DNA from: Microbacterium mitrae | Lineage (GTDB): Bacteria > Actinomycetota > Actinomycetes > Actinomycetales > Microbacteriaceae | Direction: 5' to 3' | Length of the DNA stretch: 64,000 nt | Assembly (NCBI RefSeq): GCF_008017445.1 | Contig: NZ_VRSW01000001.1 | Coordinates: 806,001-870,000, forward strand | Shown here: positions 9,212 through 17,958 of the stretch, in pieces | Layout: each line of letters begins with the position of its first letter | Position numbering within the stretch: the stretch's first letter is position 1 | The notes under the pieces: model-generated | Told to the model about the DNA's origin: nothing | Database searches by the model: none | Seen by the model: the letters and a program-made list of their open reading frames with translations, nothing else | Program-made: the position numbers and the translations under genes

Positions 9212-9301
9212 CCGTTATGCACGGAATCATGTGACGGGAGTGACAGAAGTGACTCATGAGGCACATTGTGCGTGCATGCCGAAAAATTGCGTGCACAACG
9301 G
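9212..9301. mobile_element. 90-bp element with terminal inverted repeats, copy 2 (MITE/REP-like)
   Basis: This is a direct repeat of 8890-8979. Over 99 bp (8881-8979 against 9203-9301) I see five mismatches and no gap. The right inverted repeat has one change (CGTGCACAACGG). Similarity extends 9 bp to the left of the inverted repeat, so the true boundary is uncertain. Confidence 0.55.
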
Positions 9302-9313
9302 TCGCGACCGGGG

Positions 9314-9410
<97 letters not shown>

Positions 9411-9419
9411 GGAGAGATC

Positions 9420-10490
9420 CTACGTCGCGCCGTGCGGTGCGGCTGCGCGGGCGATCTCCTGCCAGAGTTCGACCGTGTCATCGGGGGTGAGACCGTCGCC
9501 GGCGGCTGAACGGCCGACGACGGTGACGGCTGTCTCACGGTGCCGAGAGCTTCGCACGATGATTCGGGCGGAGTCAGCCCGCGAAATTGCGCCAGCGATT
9601 TCGCCACGAATGCGGGCAAGTTCGTCATCGGTGATGCCGTCGAGTCCACCTTCATCAAGCAGCGTGACGGTGCTGCCCCGGCGCCTCGCCTGTTCGATGG
9701 CGATGCGTACGCGTGAATCCAGCAGGTTTGGGGCGCGCAGTTCGTCACGCAGGGTTCCCTCGGCGACCCGAGCCTCGGCGCGGTCTTCATCGCTCACGTT
9801 GCCGCCCTGCGCGATGATTTTGGTCAGCAGCGGCCCGGCGACCTGAAGGGCAAACTGCACGCGCACACGCCGCTCACGCCGCCAGACTGACTGCGCCGCC
9901 TGCCACGCCGCCGCCGCACGCTGCAGTTCGATGAGCCGCACCGTGTCACGCGAGGCGCGATCGAGCGATGCCATGATGATCTGCGCGACACTGACCCACA
10001 TGATCGCGCCGACCAGGCCAAACGAGAAGGCGCCGAGCGGCCCCAACCATGCGACCGATCCCAAGACCAGCAGCCCGATCCCAATCCAGGCGCACGTCAC
10101 GCGGCGGCGAATCATGACGACCGTGAGCATCATGCCGACCCCGCCGATGTAACCGGTGGCGTAAGGCGCATCGACATGCTCGCGTCCGACGCCAATCGCG
10201 ATCGCGGTCGGCGTCAACCCCGCCGTCACGATCGCCAGAATCGCCGCCCACCCCGGCAGTACGCTCGGCCCGTTTCCGCCCGCCGTCAATGGCGCATCAG
10301 CGGCCGCAGGCGAGGTGCGCGACTGCGCAAACAGGCCGATCAGTGTCACCAGCGCGACGATGCACACCGTAATGATGATCAGCACCGGATACATCACGGG
10401 GCCGGTCCAAAACAGCGTGCGTGCCGAGTGATAGGCGGTAAAGACGATTCCGACGAGCAGCAGTGCGGTACGCGTGGCGTTGAGGTTCAT
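9420..10490 (-). CDS. Kinase-shaped membrane protein, third gene of a two-component operon
   Basis: I do not recognise a named family. The 356-residue protein has about six hydrophobic segments in the first 170 residues, arranged like those of the neighbouring histidine kinase. A helical stretch (VRLIELQRAAAAWQAAQSV) follows, then a soluble C-terminal domain of about 150 residues with alternating strands and helices (VRIAIEQARRRGSTVTLLDE, ARIIVRSSRHRETAVTVVG). It lacks a phospho-acceptor His motif and the N and G boxes of HATPase domains, so it looks like a non-catalytic kinase relative. ATG at 10490 overlaps the kinase stop by 4 nt, so the two are translationally coupled. A partner or modulator role is inferred. 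Confidence 0.7.
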   Translation of the reverse strand: MNLNATRTALLLVGIVFTAYHSARTLFWTGPVMYPVLIIITVCIVALVTLIGLFAQSRTSPAAADAPLTAGGNGPSVLPGWAAILAIVTAGLTPTAIAIGVGREHVDAPYATGYIGGVGMMLTVVMIRRRVTCAWIGIGLLVLGSVAWLGPLGAFSFGLVGAIMWVSVAQIIMASLDRASRDTVRLIELQRAAAAWQAAQSVWRRERRVRVQFALQVAGPLLTKIIAQGGNVSDEDRAEARVAEGTLRDELRAPNLLDSRVRIAIEQARRRGSTVTLLDEGGLDGITDDELARIRGEIAGAISRADSARIIVRSSRHRETAVTVVGRSAAGDGLTPDDTVELWQEIARAAAPHGAT

Positions 10491-11680
10491 CGCTGCCACC
10501 TCAGGTCAATGACGGTACTGCCCGGTCGTGACGAAATCTTCGTGGTTCCGCCTACCGCTGCCATGCGCGCGTAGATCGAGGCGCGAATACCCAGACGATC
10601 GTCTGGAATTGACGCAAAGTCAATGCCGCCGCCAGTGTCACTCACCCGCACCCGGCATTCGCCGGCTCCTGCCGCCACGGTGACCTCAAGCCCCATAGCC
10701 TCGGCGTGCTGCACGGCATTGGCAATCGCCTGCGTTGCGGCGAGCGTGAGTGCTCGGGCCACGTGACCCGGAACCTCAACGTCAGCGGGAGCGGCGATCA
10801 CCACGTCAACACCAAAGTCGTGGGCGGCGTTTCGCAAATCTTGCGCGATCAGGCGCGCACTAATGGGTCGCCCCAGCGCCATGCGCTCATCAGATTCGGC
10901 GTCGGCGAGGCCGGTCAAGGCTTCGCGGGCCATTCCTACAGTGAGCGCGCGTTCTCGATCGGTCGTTGCCCGCGCGGCCGAAATCAACGCCGCCATTACG
11001 CTGTCGTGCATCAGCGCCGCCATCGAAATGCGCTCCGACTCCGCAGCCTCCGTCGCCGCGGCCTGCGTGTATTCGGCCAGCGCCGTTCCGCGCGCTTCGT
11101 CCACCCGGTGCCCCGTCGCCCGAAGCGTTCGCACCAGAATCAGCAGAATGGTTCCGAGGCACAACCCAAACGAAAGATCGAACGCGTTTGCCGCCAAATA
11201 CGGCTGCGCGAAGTCCACCTGCAGCATGCGAGCGACGAAGAACAGCAGCGGCAGCCCAATCGTAAACACCACCTGCCACGGCAACGACATCACCAGCACC
11301 GCCGCAATCGTTGAAATGTTCGTGACGTACCAAATCCATGGCTGCGCGTAGCCCGGATCCTTGGCGTGATCTGTCACCCACGGCCAGGCGCACAACACCA
11401 GGGTGTAGGCCAGCACGAAGACGATGGCCGTGACGCGCAGGCCCCGCCCGGTGAAACACGAGAGCACGAATGCCGCGAGGCTGGTGAACACGACGATCGT
11501 GAATGGAACATGCCACGCGCCCGCATCGGAGCTGCCGAGGGCGGCAAAAAAGGCCTGGATTCCGACGATCAGCGAGCCAACGCCGGCGGCAATCTGAACG
11601 ATGCGTTCGATGCGCTTACTGGTGAAGGAACCCGCCGCAAAGACCTCTTGCCGCCCGGGAATACCCTCAGCGGCTACCAC
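10487..11680 (-). CDS. Sensor histidine kinase (NarL/DesK type)
   Basis: This membrane kinase probably phosphorylates the response regulator encoded just upstream. The 397-residue protein has about six membrane segments in its first 190 residues. The HisKA_3-like phospho-acceptor is MHDSVMAAL with His at about residue 225. The HATPase domain has an N box AIANAVQHAEA and a G box SDTGGGIDF. The final beta strand (TKISSRPGSTVIDLRWQ) completes the fold. I place the start at GTG 11680 because GGAG lies 6 nt upstream; this overlaps the regulator stop by 14 nt. An earlier in-frame start at 11734 would overlap it by 68 nt. The stimulus cannot be read from sequence. Confidence 0.85.
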   Translation of the reverse strand: MVAAEGIPGRQEVFAAGSFTSKRIERIVQIAAGVGSLIVGIQAFFAALGSSDAGAWHVPFTIVVFTSLAAFVLSCFTGRGLRVTAIVFVLAYTLVLCAWPWVTDHAKDPGYAQPWIWYVTNISTIAAVLVMSLPWQVVFTIGLPLLFFVARMLQVDFAQPYLAANAFDLSFGLCLGTILLILVRTLRATGHRVDEARGTALAEYTQAAATEAAESERISMAALMHDSVMAALISAARATTDRERALTVGMAREALTGLADAESDERMALGRPISARLIAQDLRNAAHDFGVDVVIAAPADVEVPGHVARALTLAATQAIANAVQHAEAMGLEVTVAAGAGECRVRVSDTGGGIDFASIPDDRLGIRASIYARMAAVGGTTKISSRPGSTVIDLRWQR

Positions 11681-12341
11681 CGTGGTCTCCGTGGTCGTCG
11701 CTGAGGTCGTCGATGATGCCGTCTTCCATCGCACGCATCAGCAGATCAACCTTGGTCGGCGCGGGCCGGCCAACGTCGACGTACTTGAACCGAATGCGCG
11801 AAATATTCTCTTTCGCGGTCGAGTACGCGATGCCCAGGCGGTCGGCCACCATTTTCAGTGGCAGCCCGGCGGCATACAACCGCAGCACCTCACGCTCACG
11901 CGCCGAGAGCTGCGCATTCGCAAACACAATGTCACCCTCGACGGCCGATGCCCACTCCAGGTTGTCGAGCGGCAGCCCCTCGGCGACAGTGTTGATCGCC
12001 GACACCACATCATCGATGGGGCTCGACTTGCTAATGACGCCGGCAGCCCCTGCCGCGAGCGCCTCGCGCACGGCGGCGGGGCGGTCGGCAACGCTGTGGA
12101 TGATGACGCTGGAACCATCGTGCACGACGCGGGTGACGTTGTCTGTCACCGTGGTTCCGTCGCCCAACGACAAATCGAGCACCACCACGTCAACGGGTGC
12201 CTCACCGGTGTTGACGCGCCACTGCAGGTAGGCACTGACGCTCGGACCCGCAAAGGCAACGAGGCGTCCGGCGCGGATGCATGCGGCTTCAAGGCCCAAA
12301 CGAACCGACTCGTGGTCGTCAATGAGGGCGATGCGTTTCAC
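11667..12341 (-). CDS. LuxR/NarL-family response regulator
   Basis: This is a DNA-binding regulator of 224 residues. The receiver domain has Asp8-Asp9, phospho-acceptor Asp56 in VVVLDLSLGDG and Lys105 in GVISKSS. The C-terminal helix-turn-helix begins at about residue 145 (LSAREREVLRLYAAG) and includes GIAYSTAKENISRI, the recognition helix region. A short Asp/His-rich tail follows. The GTG start lies 6 nt after a TAGGCT -10 box. It is the first gene of the operon regulator-kinase-membrane partner. Confidence 0.92.
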   Translation of the reverse strand: MKRIALIDDHESVRLGLEAACIRAGRLVAFAGPSVSAYLQWRVNTGEAPVDVVVLDLSLGDGTTVTDNVTRVVHDGSSVIIHSVADRPAAVREALAAGAAGVISKSSPIDDVVSAINTVAEGLPLDNLEWASAVEGDIVFANAQLSAREREVLRLYAAGLPLKMVADRLGIAYSTAKENISRIRFKYVDVGRPAPTKVDLLMRAMEDGIIDDLSDDHGDHGGSR

Positions 12342-12347
12342 AGCGCC

Positions 12348-12353
12348 AGCCTA
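12348..12353 (-). promoter_or_regulatory. -10 box of the leaderless response regulator gene
   Basis: TAGGCT on the minus strand lies 6 nt before the GTG at 12341. It is the likely promoter of the three-gene operon 12341-9420. Confidence 0.55.
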
Positions 12354-12382
12354 GTTGGTTATTTGCGCCGTTTGACGCAGGC

Positions 12383-13630
12383 CTATGCCTGCTGCAGCAG
12401 AGCCACCGTCTCGAGGTGATGCGAGTGCGGGAACAGGTCAAACGCCTGAATGTTCGCAAGCTCGTAACCACGCTCGGCGAAGGTGCCGAGGTCACGGGCC
12501 AATGCCACCGGGTCGCATGCGACGTACACGATCGCGCGCGGGGCAAGCGTGGCAAGGTCAGAGACGACGTTCTTGCCAGCACCCGCACGCGGCGGGTCAA
12601 TAACGACGACGCCATCGCGCAGGCGGGCCCGCTCACGCTCCGAGGCACCAGACAGCAGCGAGCGGGTGTAGCGGTCCACGCGAGCGGTCTCGGCGCGAGC
12701 GCCGATCCACTCGGAGAGGTTTTCTCCTGCGTGCTCGGTGGCGCGCGCGTTGGATTCCACGCTCGTCACGCGGGTTCCGCCAAGCTCCGCGATCGTGGCG
12801 GCAAACAGGCCAACACCGCCGTAGAGGTCAAGGTGCCAGGCGTTGGGGTCGACGTCAACGCCTGCGAGCGCGCGGCGTACCGCGCCGTCAAGGGTCGTGG
12901 CTGCGTCATGGTGAACCTGCCAGAAACCATCAGCATCAACGCGGAACTCGCGCTCGCCGACGCGCTCGGTGAGCACCTCGCGCTTGCTGGCCTGGCGCTC
13001 AACGGGCTGGCCACGCTCATCCAAAGTGCGGTTCAGTACCCGCACGTGGCCATCGGCGGCCTGAATGAGATCAATGCGGTCGGCGTTGTCGCCGTAAAGT
13101 TTGTCGGCAGCGCGCTCCACTGCGGCCGTTGCCAACGGCAGGTCGTTAACCTCGATAATGCGGTGGCTGCGGGCTGCGAACGGACCGATGCGACCGGCGT
13201 CGTCAACGTGCAGGCTGACGCGCGTGCGCCACCGGGTGCCGTCGGTCTGCCCGCCCACGCCCTTGACCCGAACGTCGGAGTCAATCTTGGCGAAGCGAGC
13301 GAGCGAATCGCGCAGCACCTTGGTCTTCAAATCGCGCTGGTGTGCGAGCTTGATGTGGCCGAACTCAGCACCACCGGGGCGAAGTGCCGGCGCGACCGAA
13401 ACATCGGCCGCAGCCCACACGTGCGCCTGACGCTCGGGCGAAGCGTCGAGCACCTCAACGGTCTCGGCTCGCCAGAACGACGACTTGGAGTCATCGCTCA
13501 CGCGGGCGCGTACGGTTTCGCCGGGGATCGCGTCAGAAACGAAGATGACCCGTCCTTCGTGGCGGGCGACGAAGATGCCGCCGTGGGCAACGTCGGAGAT
13601 GGTCAGATCGAGTTCGTGGGGCGCGTGCAT
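12383..13630 (-). CDS. TrmA/RlmD-family RNA m5U methyltransferase
   Basis: This SAM-dependent enzyme methylates uridine C5 in tRNA or rRNA. The 415-residue protein starts with a TRAM domain (about 3-62; GGIFVARHEGRVIFV). A Rossmann methyltransferase domain follows, with LDLYGGVGLFAATIAELG as the SAM site, DPPRAGAGKNV, and VACDPVALARDL with the nucleophilic Cys. The C-terminal FPHSHHLETVALL carries the conserved His-Glu pair. The iron-sulfur Cys cluster of E. coli RlmD is not visible. The ATG start lies 6 nt after GATTCT. Target base cannot be assigned. Confidence 0.9.
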   Translation of the reverse strand: MHAPHELDLTISDVAHGGIFVARHEGRVIFVSDAIPGETVRARVSDDSKSSFWRAETVEVLDASPERQAHVWAAADVSVAPALRPGGAEFGHIKLAHQRDLKTKVLRDSLARFAKIDSDVRVKGVGGQTDGTRWRTRVSLHVDDAGRIGPFAARSHRIIEVNDLPLATAAVERAADKLYGDNADRIDLIQAADGHVRVLNRTLDERGQPVERQASKREVLTERVGEREFRVDADGFWQVHHDAATTLDGAVRRALAGVDVDPNAWHLDLYGGVGLFAATIAELGGTRVTSVESNARATEHAGENLSEWIGARAETARVDRYTRSLLSGASERERARLRDGVVVIDPPRAGAGKNVVSDLATLAPRAIVYVACDPVALARDLGTFAERGYELANIQAFDLFPHSHHLETVALLQQA

Positions 13631-13709
13631 CCTTACAGAATCTCATGCCCGGCTGAATGACACCTCATCGGCGCACCAGGCGCTTGCGGCGCTCGCTCGA
13701 TGGGCGCCG

Positions 13710-14393
13710 TTAGCGGAGGGTGAAGATGTCGCGTTCGTCGTCTTGGTTCCAGGCCCTTGTCCAGCCCGAGACCTCAAACAGGTGGTCCATGACAAGTGCC
13801 GTGAAGCCCCACACCGTGGCGCCGCCGATGTCAAAAGCGGGGCCGCGAAACTCCCCCAGCTCATGACGAAACACCGAAGTGAATCGGTTCGCAGGGTCCA
13901 GCAGTTCATCCACCGATGCCAGCCGCACCTCGTGCGTCTCTGCCGGATCCATCACCGTGACGGCAAGGGTTCGCGAACGCCACCCCACGATGGGCGACAC
14001 CAGAAAGTTGTTGGCCAGCAGCGGCAAGTCAGGCAGTGCGCCAATCACCTCAACACCGGTGCGGTCAAGACCAGTCTCCTCTTCGGCCTCGCGAAGCGCC
14101 GTGTCAACGGCATCGAGGTCGTCAGCGTCGACGGAACCACCGGGGAAGGACACCTCGCCGGGGTGCGCCCGCAACGTATCGGCACGAATCTCGAGCAGCA
14201 CATCGAGGTCAGCAGCCTCGAGATCGGTGGGCGCCAGATGCATGCGGTCGGGGCGCGGGCCAAACAGCGCCAGGACTGCGGATCGGCGCGCCTGCGCCTC
14301 GTTGACCGGCGGCAGATCCCGCAATGCGCTGCGATCGAGCAATCCACGGGAGAGCTGTGCGCGGGCGCCGAGCGCAAGAGAAGTGTCAGTCAT
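13710..14393 (-). CDS. CoA-pyrophosphatase-like Nudix hydrolase
   Basis: This 227-residue enzyme probably cleaves CoA or a related nucleotide diphosphate to 4'-phosphopantetheine and ADP. The Nudix box spans GSVDADDLDAVDTALREA plus EEETGL, with the REXXEE metal ligands. Directly before it stands HPGEVSFPGG, which together with the following box defines the NudL/CoA-type subgroup. The start is ATG 14393, preceded by TAGACT 10 nt upstream. It is divergent from maf. Substrate is inferred from the subgroup motif. Confidence 0.85.
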   Translation of the reverse strand: MTDTSLALGARAQLSRGLLDRSALRDLPPVNEAQARRSAVLALFGPRPDRMHLAPTDLEAADLDVLLEIRADTLRAHPGEVSFPGGSVDADDLDAVDTALREAEEETGLDRTGVEVIGALPDLPLLANNFLVSPIVGWRSRTLAVTVMDPAETHEVRLASVDELLDPANRFTSVFRHELGEFRGPAFDIGGATVWGFTALVMDHLFEVSGWTRAWNQDDERDIFTLR

Positions 14394-14462
14394 GGCGCCA
14401 CCGAGTCTAGGCCGGTTGCGCTCTCCCCCGGGCGATTTGCGCCGTTATGCCGAGCACCTTGC

Positions 14463-14468
14463 TAGCGT
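14463..14468 (+). promoter_or_regulatory. -10 box of leaderless maf
   Basis: TAGCGT lies 7 nt before the ATG at 14476, with no ribosome-binding site between. Confidence 0.5.
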
Positions 14469-14475
14469 TTAAGCC

Positions 14476-15123
14476 ATGCAGGTTTGTCTCGCCTCGACCT
14501 CCCCCGCCCGACTCATGTTGCTTCGCCAAGCGGGTATCGAGCCGCTCACCATCGCGAGCGACGTCGATGAGGATGCCGCTATTGCCGTCGCGGAAGCGGA
14601 GGCGGGCCGTCCCCTGACCCCCGAAGAGCACGTGCTGCTACTTGCCCAGGCAAAGGCCGCTGCCGTCGCCGCAGGGCTCGCAACCACGCACCCGGACTTC
14701 ACCGGCATCGTGATCGGCGGCGACTCCATGTTTGCGCTCGATGGCCAAATCTTCGGCAAACCCCACACCGCCGAGGCCGCAACCGACCGCTGGCTGCACA
14801 TGCGCGGTCGTTCCGGCGTGCTGCACTCGGGTCACAGCGTGCTGCTGGTGCAGCAGGGCGTCGTGGTTGACGCGGCCGATGACATCGCGCACGCCACGGT
14901 GCACTTCGTTGCCGATATTTCAGACGAAGAGATCGCAGCCTACGTCGCCACCGGCGAGCCGCTGGAAGTCGCGGGCGCCTTTACCGTCGATAGCCTGGGT
15001 GCTGCCTTCATCGATCGCGTCGAGGGCGACCCGTCAACCGTGGTCGGCATGTCGCTCTCCACGATCCGCGCCCTTGCTGCCCGCCTCGGAATCTCGTGGC
15101 CGACGCTCTGGAACCGCATGTAG
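14476..15123 (+). CDS. maf: Maf-type nucleotide pyrophosphatase
   Basis: Maf proteins hydrolyse non-canonical or excess nucleoside triphosphates to monophosphates. The 215-residue protein begins CLASTSPARLMLLRQAGI, the S-x-S-P-R-R-like nucleotide loop, and has GGDSMFALDGQIFGKP (the DT/DS catalytic loop) and GAFTVDSLGAAFIDRVEGDP plus STVVG near the end. In corynebacteria and mycobacteria maf stands beside acyl-CoA carboxylase genes, and here it directly precedes the alpha chain. Confidence 0.93.
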   Translation: MQVCLASTSPARLMLLRQAGIEPLTIASDVDEDAAIAVAEAEAGRPLTPEEHVLLLAQAKAAAVAAGLATTHPDFTGIVIGGDSMFALDGQIFGKPHTAEAATDRWLHMRGRSGVLHSGHSVLLVQQGVVVDAADDIAHATVHFVADISDEEIAAYVATGEPLEVAGAFTVDSLGAAFIDRVEGDPSTVVGMSLSTIRALAARLGISWPTLWNRM

Positions 15124-15188
15124 GTTCCACTCAACGATTTTCTGATTACTTTATCGAGAGTGCGCAAAAACGACGACCGTTCGCTCGG

Positions 15189-15194
15189 TAGGCT
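15189..15194 (+). promoter_or_regulatory. -10 box of leaderless carboxylase alpha gene
   Basis: TAGGCT lies 7 nt before the ATG at 15202. This supports ATG 15202 over an in-frame upstream start at 15160. Confidence 0.55.
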
Positions 15195-15201
15195 GGCTTT
15201 C

Positions 15202-16968
15202 ATGCCTCAAATCTCGAAGGTTCTCATCGCGAACCGCGGCGAGATTGCCGTACGTATCATTCGCGCCGCCCGCGACAGTGCGATCGCATCCGTCGCCGTC
15301 TACGCCGATCAGGATCGCGATGCCATGCACACCCGCATGGCCGACGAAGCCTATGCGCTTGACGGCGAAACCAGCGCCGACACGTACCTCGTCATCGACA
15401 AGATCCTGTCGATCGCCCGCCGCTCCGGAGCCGACGCCATTCACCCCGGCTACGGCTTCCTCGCCGAAAATGCCGACTTTGCCCGCGCCGTAATCGCCGC
15501 AGGCATCACCTGGATCGGCCCGTCGCCCGAAGCTATTGACGCTCTCGGCGACAAGGTGACGGCGCGTCACGTTGCCGAAAAGGTGGGTGCGCCTCTTGCT
15601 CCCGGAACCCCGGGGCCGGTTGAGACGGCCGATGAGGTCATCGCATTCGCACAGCAGGCGGGGCTTCCTATCGCGATCAAGGCCGCCTACGGTGGTGGCG
15701 GTCGCGGCCTCAAGGTGGCTCGCGACTTCGACGAAATTCCCGAACTCTTCGAGTCGGCAACGCGCGAGGCCATCGCCGCCTTCGGTCGTGGTGAGTGCTT
15801 CGTGGAGAAGTACCTCGACAAGCCGCGCCACGTTGAGACCCAGTGCCTTGCCGATTCGGCAGGAAATGTCGTCGTCATCTCGACGCGTGACTGCTCGCTG
15901 CAGCGCCGACACCAGAAGCTGGTAGAAGAAGCGCCCGCGCCGTTCCTCAGCGATGAGCAGAACGCGATTCTGTACGACGCCTCGAAGAAGATCCTCAAGG
16001 AGGTCGGCTACGTCGGCGCCGGAACCTGTGAGTTCTTGATTGGCGCTGACGGAACCATCTCCTTCCTCGAGGTGAACACCCGCCTGCAGGTGGAGCACCC
16101 GGTCTCCGAAGAGGTCACCGGAATCGACCTGGTTCGCGAGCAGTTCCGCATCGCAGCGGGGGACGAGATCGGCTACGACGACCCGACTCCCGTCGGCCAC
16201 TCGTTCGAGTTCCGCATCAACGGAGAAGACGCCGGCCGCGGATTTCTCCCCCAGCCTGGCCCCATCAAGACGTTCAAGACGTTCGGCGGCCCCGGCATTC
16301 GCCTGGACTCCGGCGTCACCGCGGGCGACACGATTTCGGGCGCGTTCGACTCGCTGCTCGCAAAGATTATCGTCACCGGTCGTGACCGTGATGAGGCGCT
16401 GGCTCGCGCCCGGCGCGCGCTCAACGAGTTTGAAGTGACCGGCATGCCAACCGTGCTGCCATTTCACCGTCAGGTGGTCACCGAGCCCGCCTTCACCGCA
16501 GAAGACGGCCACTTCGGCATCTTCACCCGGTGGATCGAAACCGAGTTCGTCAACAACATCCCGGCGTGGGATGGCGAGCTGGAGACCCCAGAGGCACAGC
16601 CCGGCCGCCACAGCGTCGTAGTTGAGGTCGCAGGCAAGCGCCTTGAGGTCAGCCTGCCCGACCACATCGTCGCCACCCAGAGCGTTGGTCGCCCCGCGGC
16701 GGCTCCGCCCGCTCGCCGCTCGCACGCAGCCGGCGCCAGTGGTTCCGGCGCTTCCGGCGACGCCGTGAAGAGCCCGATGCAGGCAACCGTCATCAAGATC
16801 GCCGTCGAAGAGGGCCAGCAGGTCGTCAAGGGCGATCTGGTCGTGGTGCTGGAGGCGATGAAGATGGAACAGCCCATCCAGGCACACAAAGACGGCGTCA
16901 TCGGCGCGATCAACGCCGAAGCTGGCTCAACGGTTTCTGCCGGCCACCAGCTGCTGACGATTAGCTAA
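15202..16968 (+). CDS. accBC: Acyl-CoA carboxylase alpha subunit (biotin carboxylase + biotin carrier)
   Basis: This subunit carboxylates its own biotin with ATP and bicarbonate and hands CO2 to the beta subunit at 6583. The 588-residue chain begins [18 protein letters not shown], the biotin carboxylase N domain. The ATP-grasp loop is [13 protein letters not shown], and catalytic [18 protein letters not shown] lies near residue 290. An Ala/Pro-rich linker precedes the carrier domain, whose EAMKME sequence holds the biotinylated Lys. Length and order match actinobacterial AccA/AccBC. BirA (5692-6471) is the likely modifying enzyme. Confidence 0.96.
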   Translation: MPQISKVLIANRGEIAVRIIRAARDSAIASVAVYADQDRDAMHTRMADEAYALDGETSADTYLVIDKILSIARRSGADAIHPGYGFLAENADFARAVIAAGITWIGPSPEAIDALGDKVTARHVAEKVGAPLAPGTPGPVETADEVIAFAQQAGLPIAIKAAYGGGGRGLKVARDFDEIPELFESATREAIAAFGRGECFVEKYLDKPRHVETQCLADSAGNVVVISTRDCSLQRRHQKLVEEAPAPFLSDEQNAILYDASKKILKEVGYVGAGTCEFLIGADGTISFLEVNTRLQVEHPVSEEVTGIDLVREQFRIAAGDEIGYDDPTPVGHSFEFRINGEDAGRGFLPQPGPIKTFKTFGGPGIRLDSGVTAGDTISGAFDSLLAKIIVTGRDRDEALARARRALNEFEVTGMPTVLPFHRQVVTEPAFTAEDGHFGIFTRWIETEFVNNIPAWDGELETPEAQPGRHSVVVEVAGKRLEVSLPDHIVATQSVGRPAAAPPARRSHAAGASGSGASGDAVKSPMQATVIKIAVEEGQQVVKGDLVVVLEAMKMEQPIQAHKDGVIGAINAEAGSTVSAGHQLLTIS

Positions 16969-16988
16969 CGCGCTGACCGCAGGTCACC

Positions 16989-17053
16989 GAGACACAGTTT
17001 GGTCGGCGAGAAACCGGCGGCCACACTGTGTTTCGCCGACCAAACTGTGTCTC
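16989..17053. terminator. Large inverted repeat between convergent genes
   Basis: Perfect 21-bp arms (16989-17009 and 17033-17053, beginning GAGACACAGTTTGGTCGGCG) enclose a 23-nt loop that itself repeats part of the arm (ACACTGTGTT). The arms extend as GTCACC with a 2-nt bulge. It lies between the ends of the carboxylase alpha gene and the next minus-strand gene, so it may stop transcription from both sides, but no T-tract follows. A dispersed palindromic repeat is an alternative. Confidence 0.5.
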
Positions 17054-17079
17054 GCGGTGACATGGGGGCGGGCGGAGCG

Positions 17080-17958
17080 TTACGCAGCGCGCCTGCGGGC
17101 TGCGGCGTATGCACTCCACGAGTCCAGCTGTTCTTGCGCGCGAGCGGTTCCGAGTGAGGCACGAAAGTTCTCGTCGGTGACGGCGAGGACGATCGCCGCA
17201 TACGTCACCCACGGATGAACATCGCTGGAGGCGGGCGCGAGCATGACCGGGGCATCGCTGCCGTCGGCACGGCGCACGGTGAGGCGAAGCCACATCACAC
17301 CACGCTTCGACGATCGCGCAGACCCAGACGATTGCTCTGCGCGCACCGCCACAACGTCGCGCCACGGCACGATCATGTCTCCGGTCACCGTCGCGAACAG
17401 CAGGGCGGTCTCCCCAAGCGCCACCCCGAGCGGTCGCTCCCCAAACGAGCCGAGTCGCTTTCGCCCGACCGCGGCACGGGTGCCGCCGAGCACAAACAGG
17501 ACCCCGATCGCGCCGATCACGGTACTCACAATGCGCACCAAGACGGCAGTCTCGGCCGAGTCGAAACGATCAACCAGCCAGCCGGCAACCCCGACGCCGA
17601 CCAGAGCCGCCCCGACGGCGACCAACGTCACGACGACGCCAACGGACCGGCGGCGCTCACGAAAGAAGTGCACCCAGGTGTCGGGCGGCAACTCGGTGGC
17701 CTCGGTCAGGGTGACCGCGTTCACGAGCGTGCTGGTGCGGTCCGGCACCGTGCTGTCGCCCCACAACAGAGCACAGATGCCGCCGATCATCGCGCTTGCA
17801 ACCATGACGGGAATATTCCAGGTCACGGCACCAAGCGCCAAGGCCACAACGCACGCGACAACGCCCAACAGCATCGTACGATTGGCGCGCGGCCACTGCC
17901 ACTGTTCAGGCCACGCAACCGGCGGCTGCGTGGGCGTTACCGGCGTGTGAGGGATCAC
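17080..17958 (-). CDS. Membrane protein of unknown function
   Basis: I do not recognise this family. The 292-residue protein has a Pro-rich N-terminus and two hydrophobic hairpins (about 29-65 and 105-160). A soluble C-terminal domain follows, with beta strands containing GETALLFATVTGDMIVPWRDVVAV and VMWLRLTVRRADGSD. That pattern resembles a membrane-tethered PH-like domain, which is only a suggestion. The GTG start overlaps the lpdA stop by 4 nt, so it is co-translated with lpdA. Confidence 0.65.
   Translation of the reverse strand: MIPHTPVTPTQPPVAWPEQWQWPRANRTMLLGVVACVVALALGAVTWNIPVMVASAMIGGICALLWGDSTVPDRTSTLVNAVTLTEATELPPDTWVHFFRERRRSVGVVVTLVAVGAALVGVGVAGWLVDRFDSAETAVLVRIVSTVIGAIGVLFVLGGTRAAVGRKRLGSFGERPLGVALGETALLFATVTGDMIVPWRDVVAVRAEQSSGSARSSKRGVMWLRLTVRRADGSDAPVMLAPASSDVHPWVTYAAIVLAVTDENFRASLGTARAQEQLDSWSAYAAARRRAA

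Noticed and set aside
15151-16887. Open frame of 578 codons opposite the carboxylase alpha gene
   Set aside because: Shadow of the biotin carboxylase gene; no recognisable domain.
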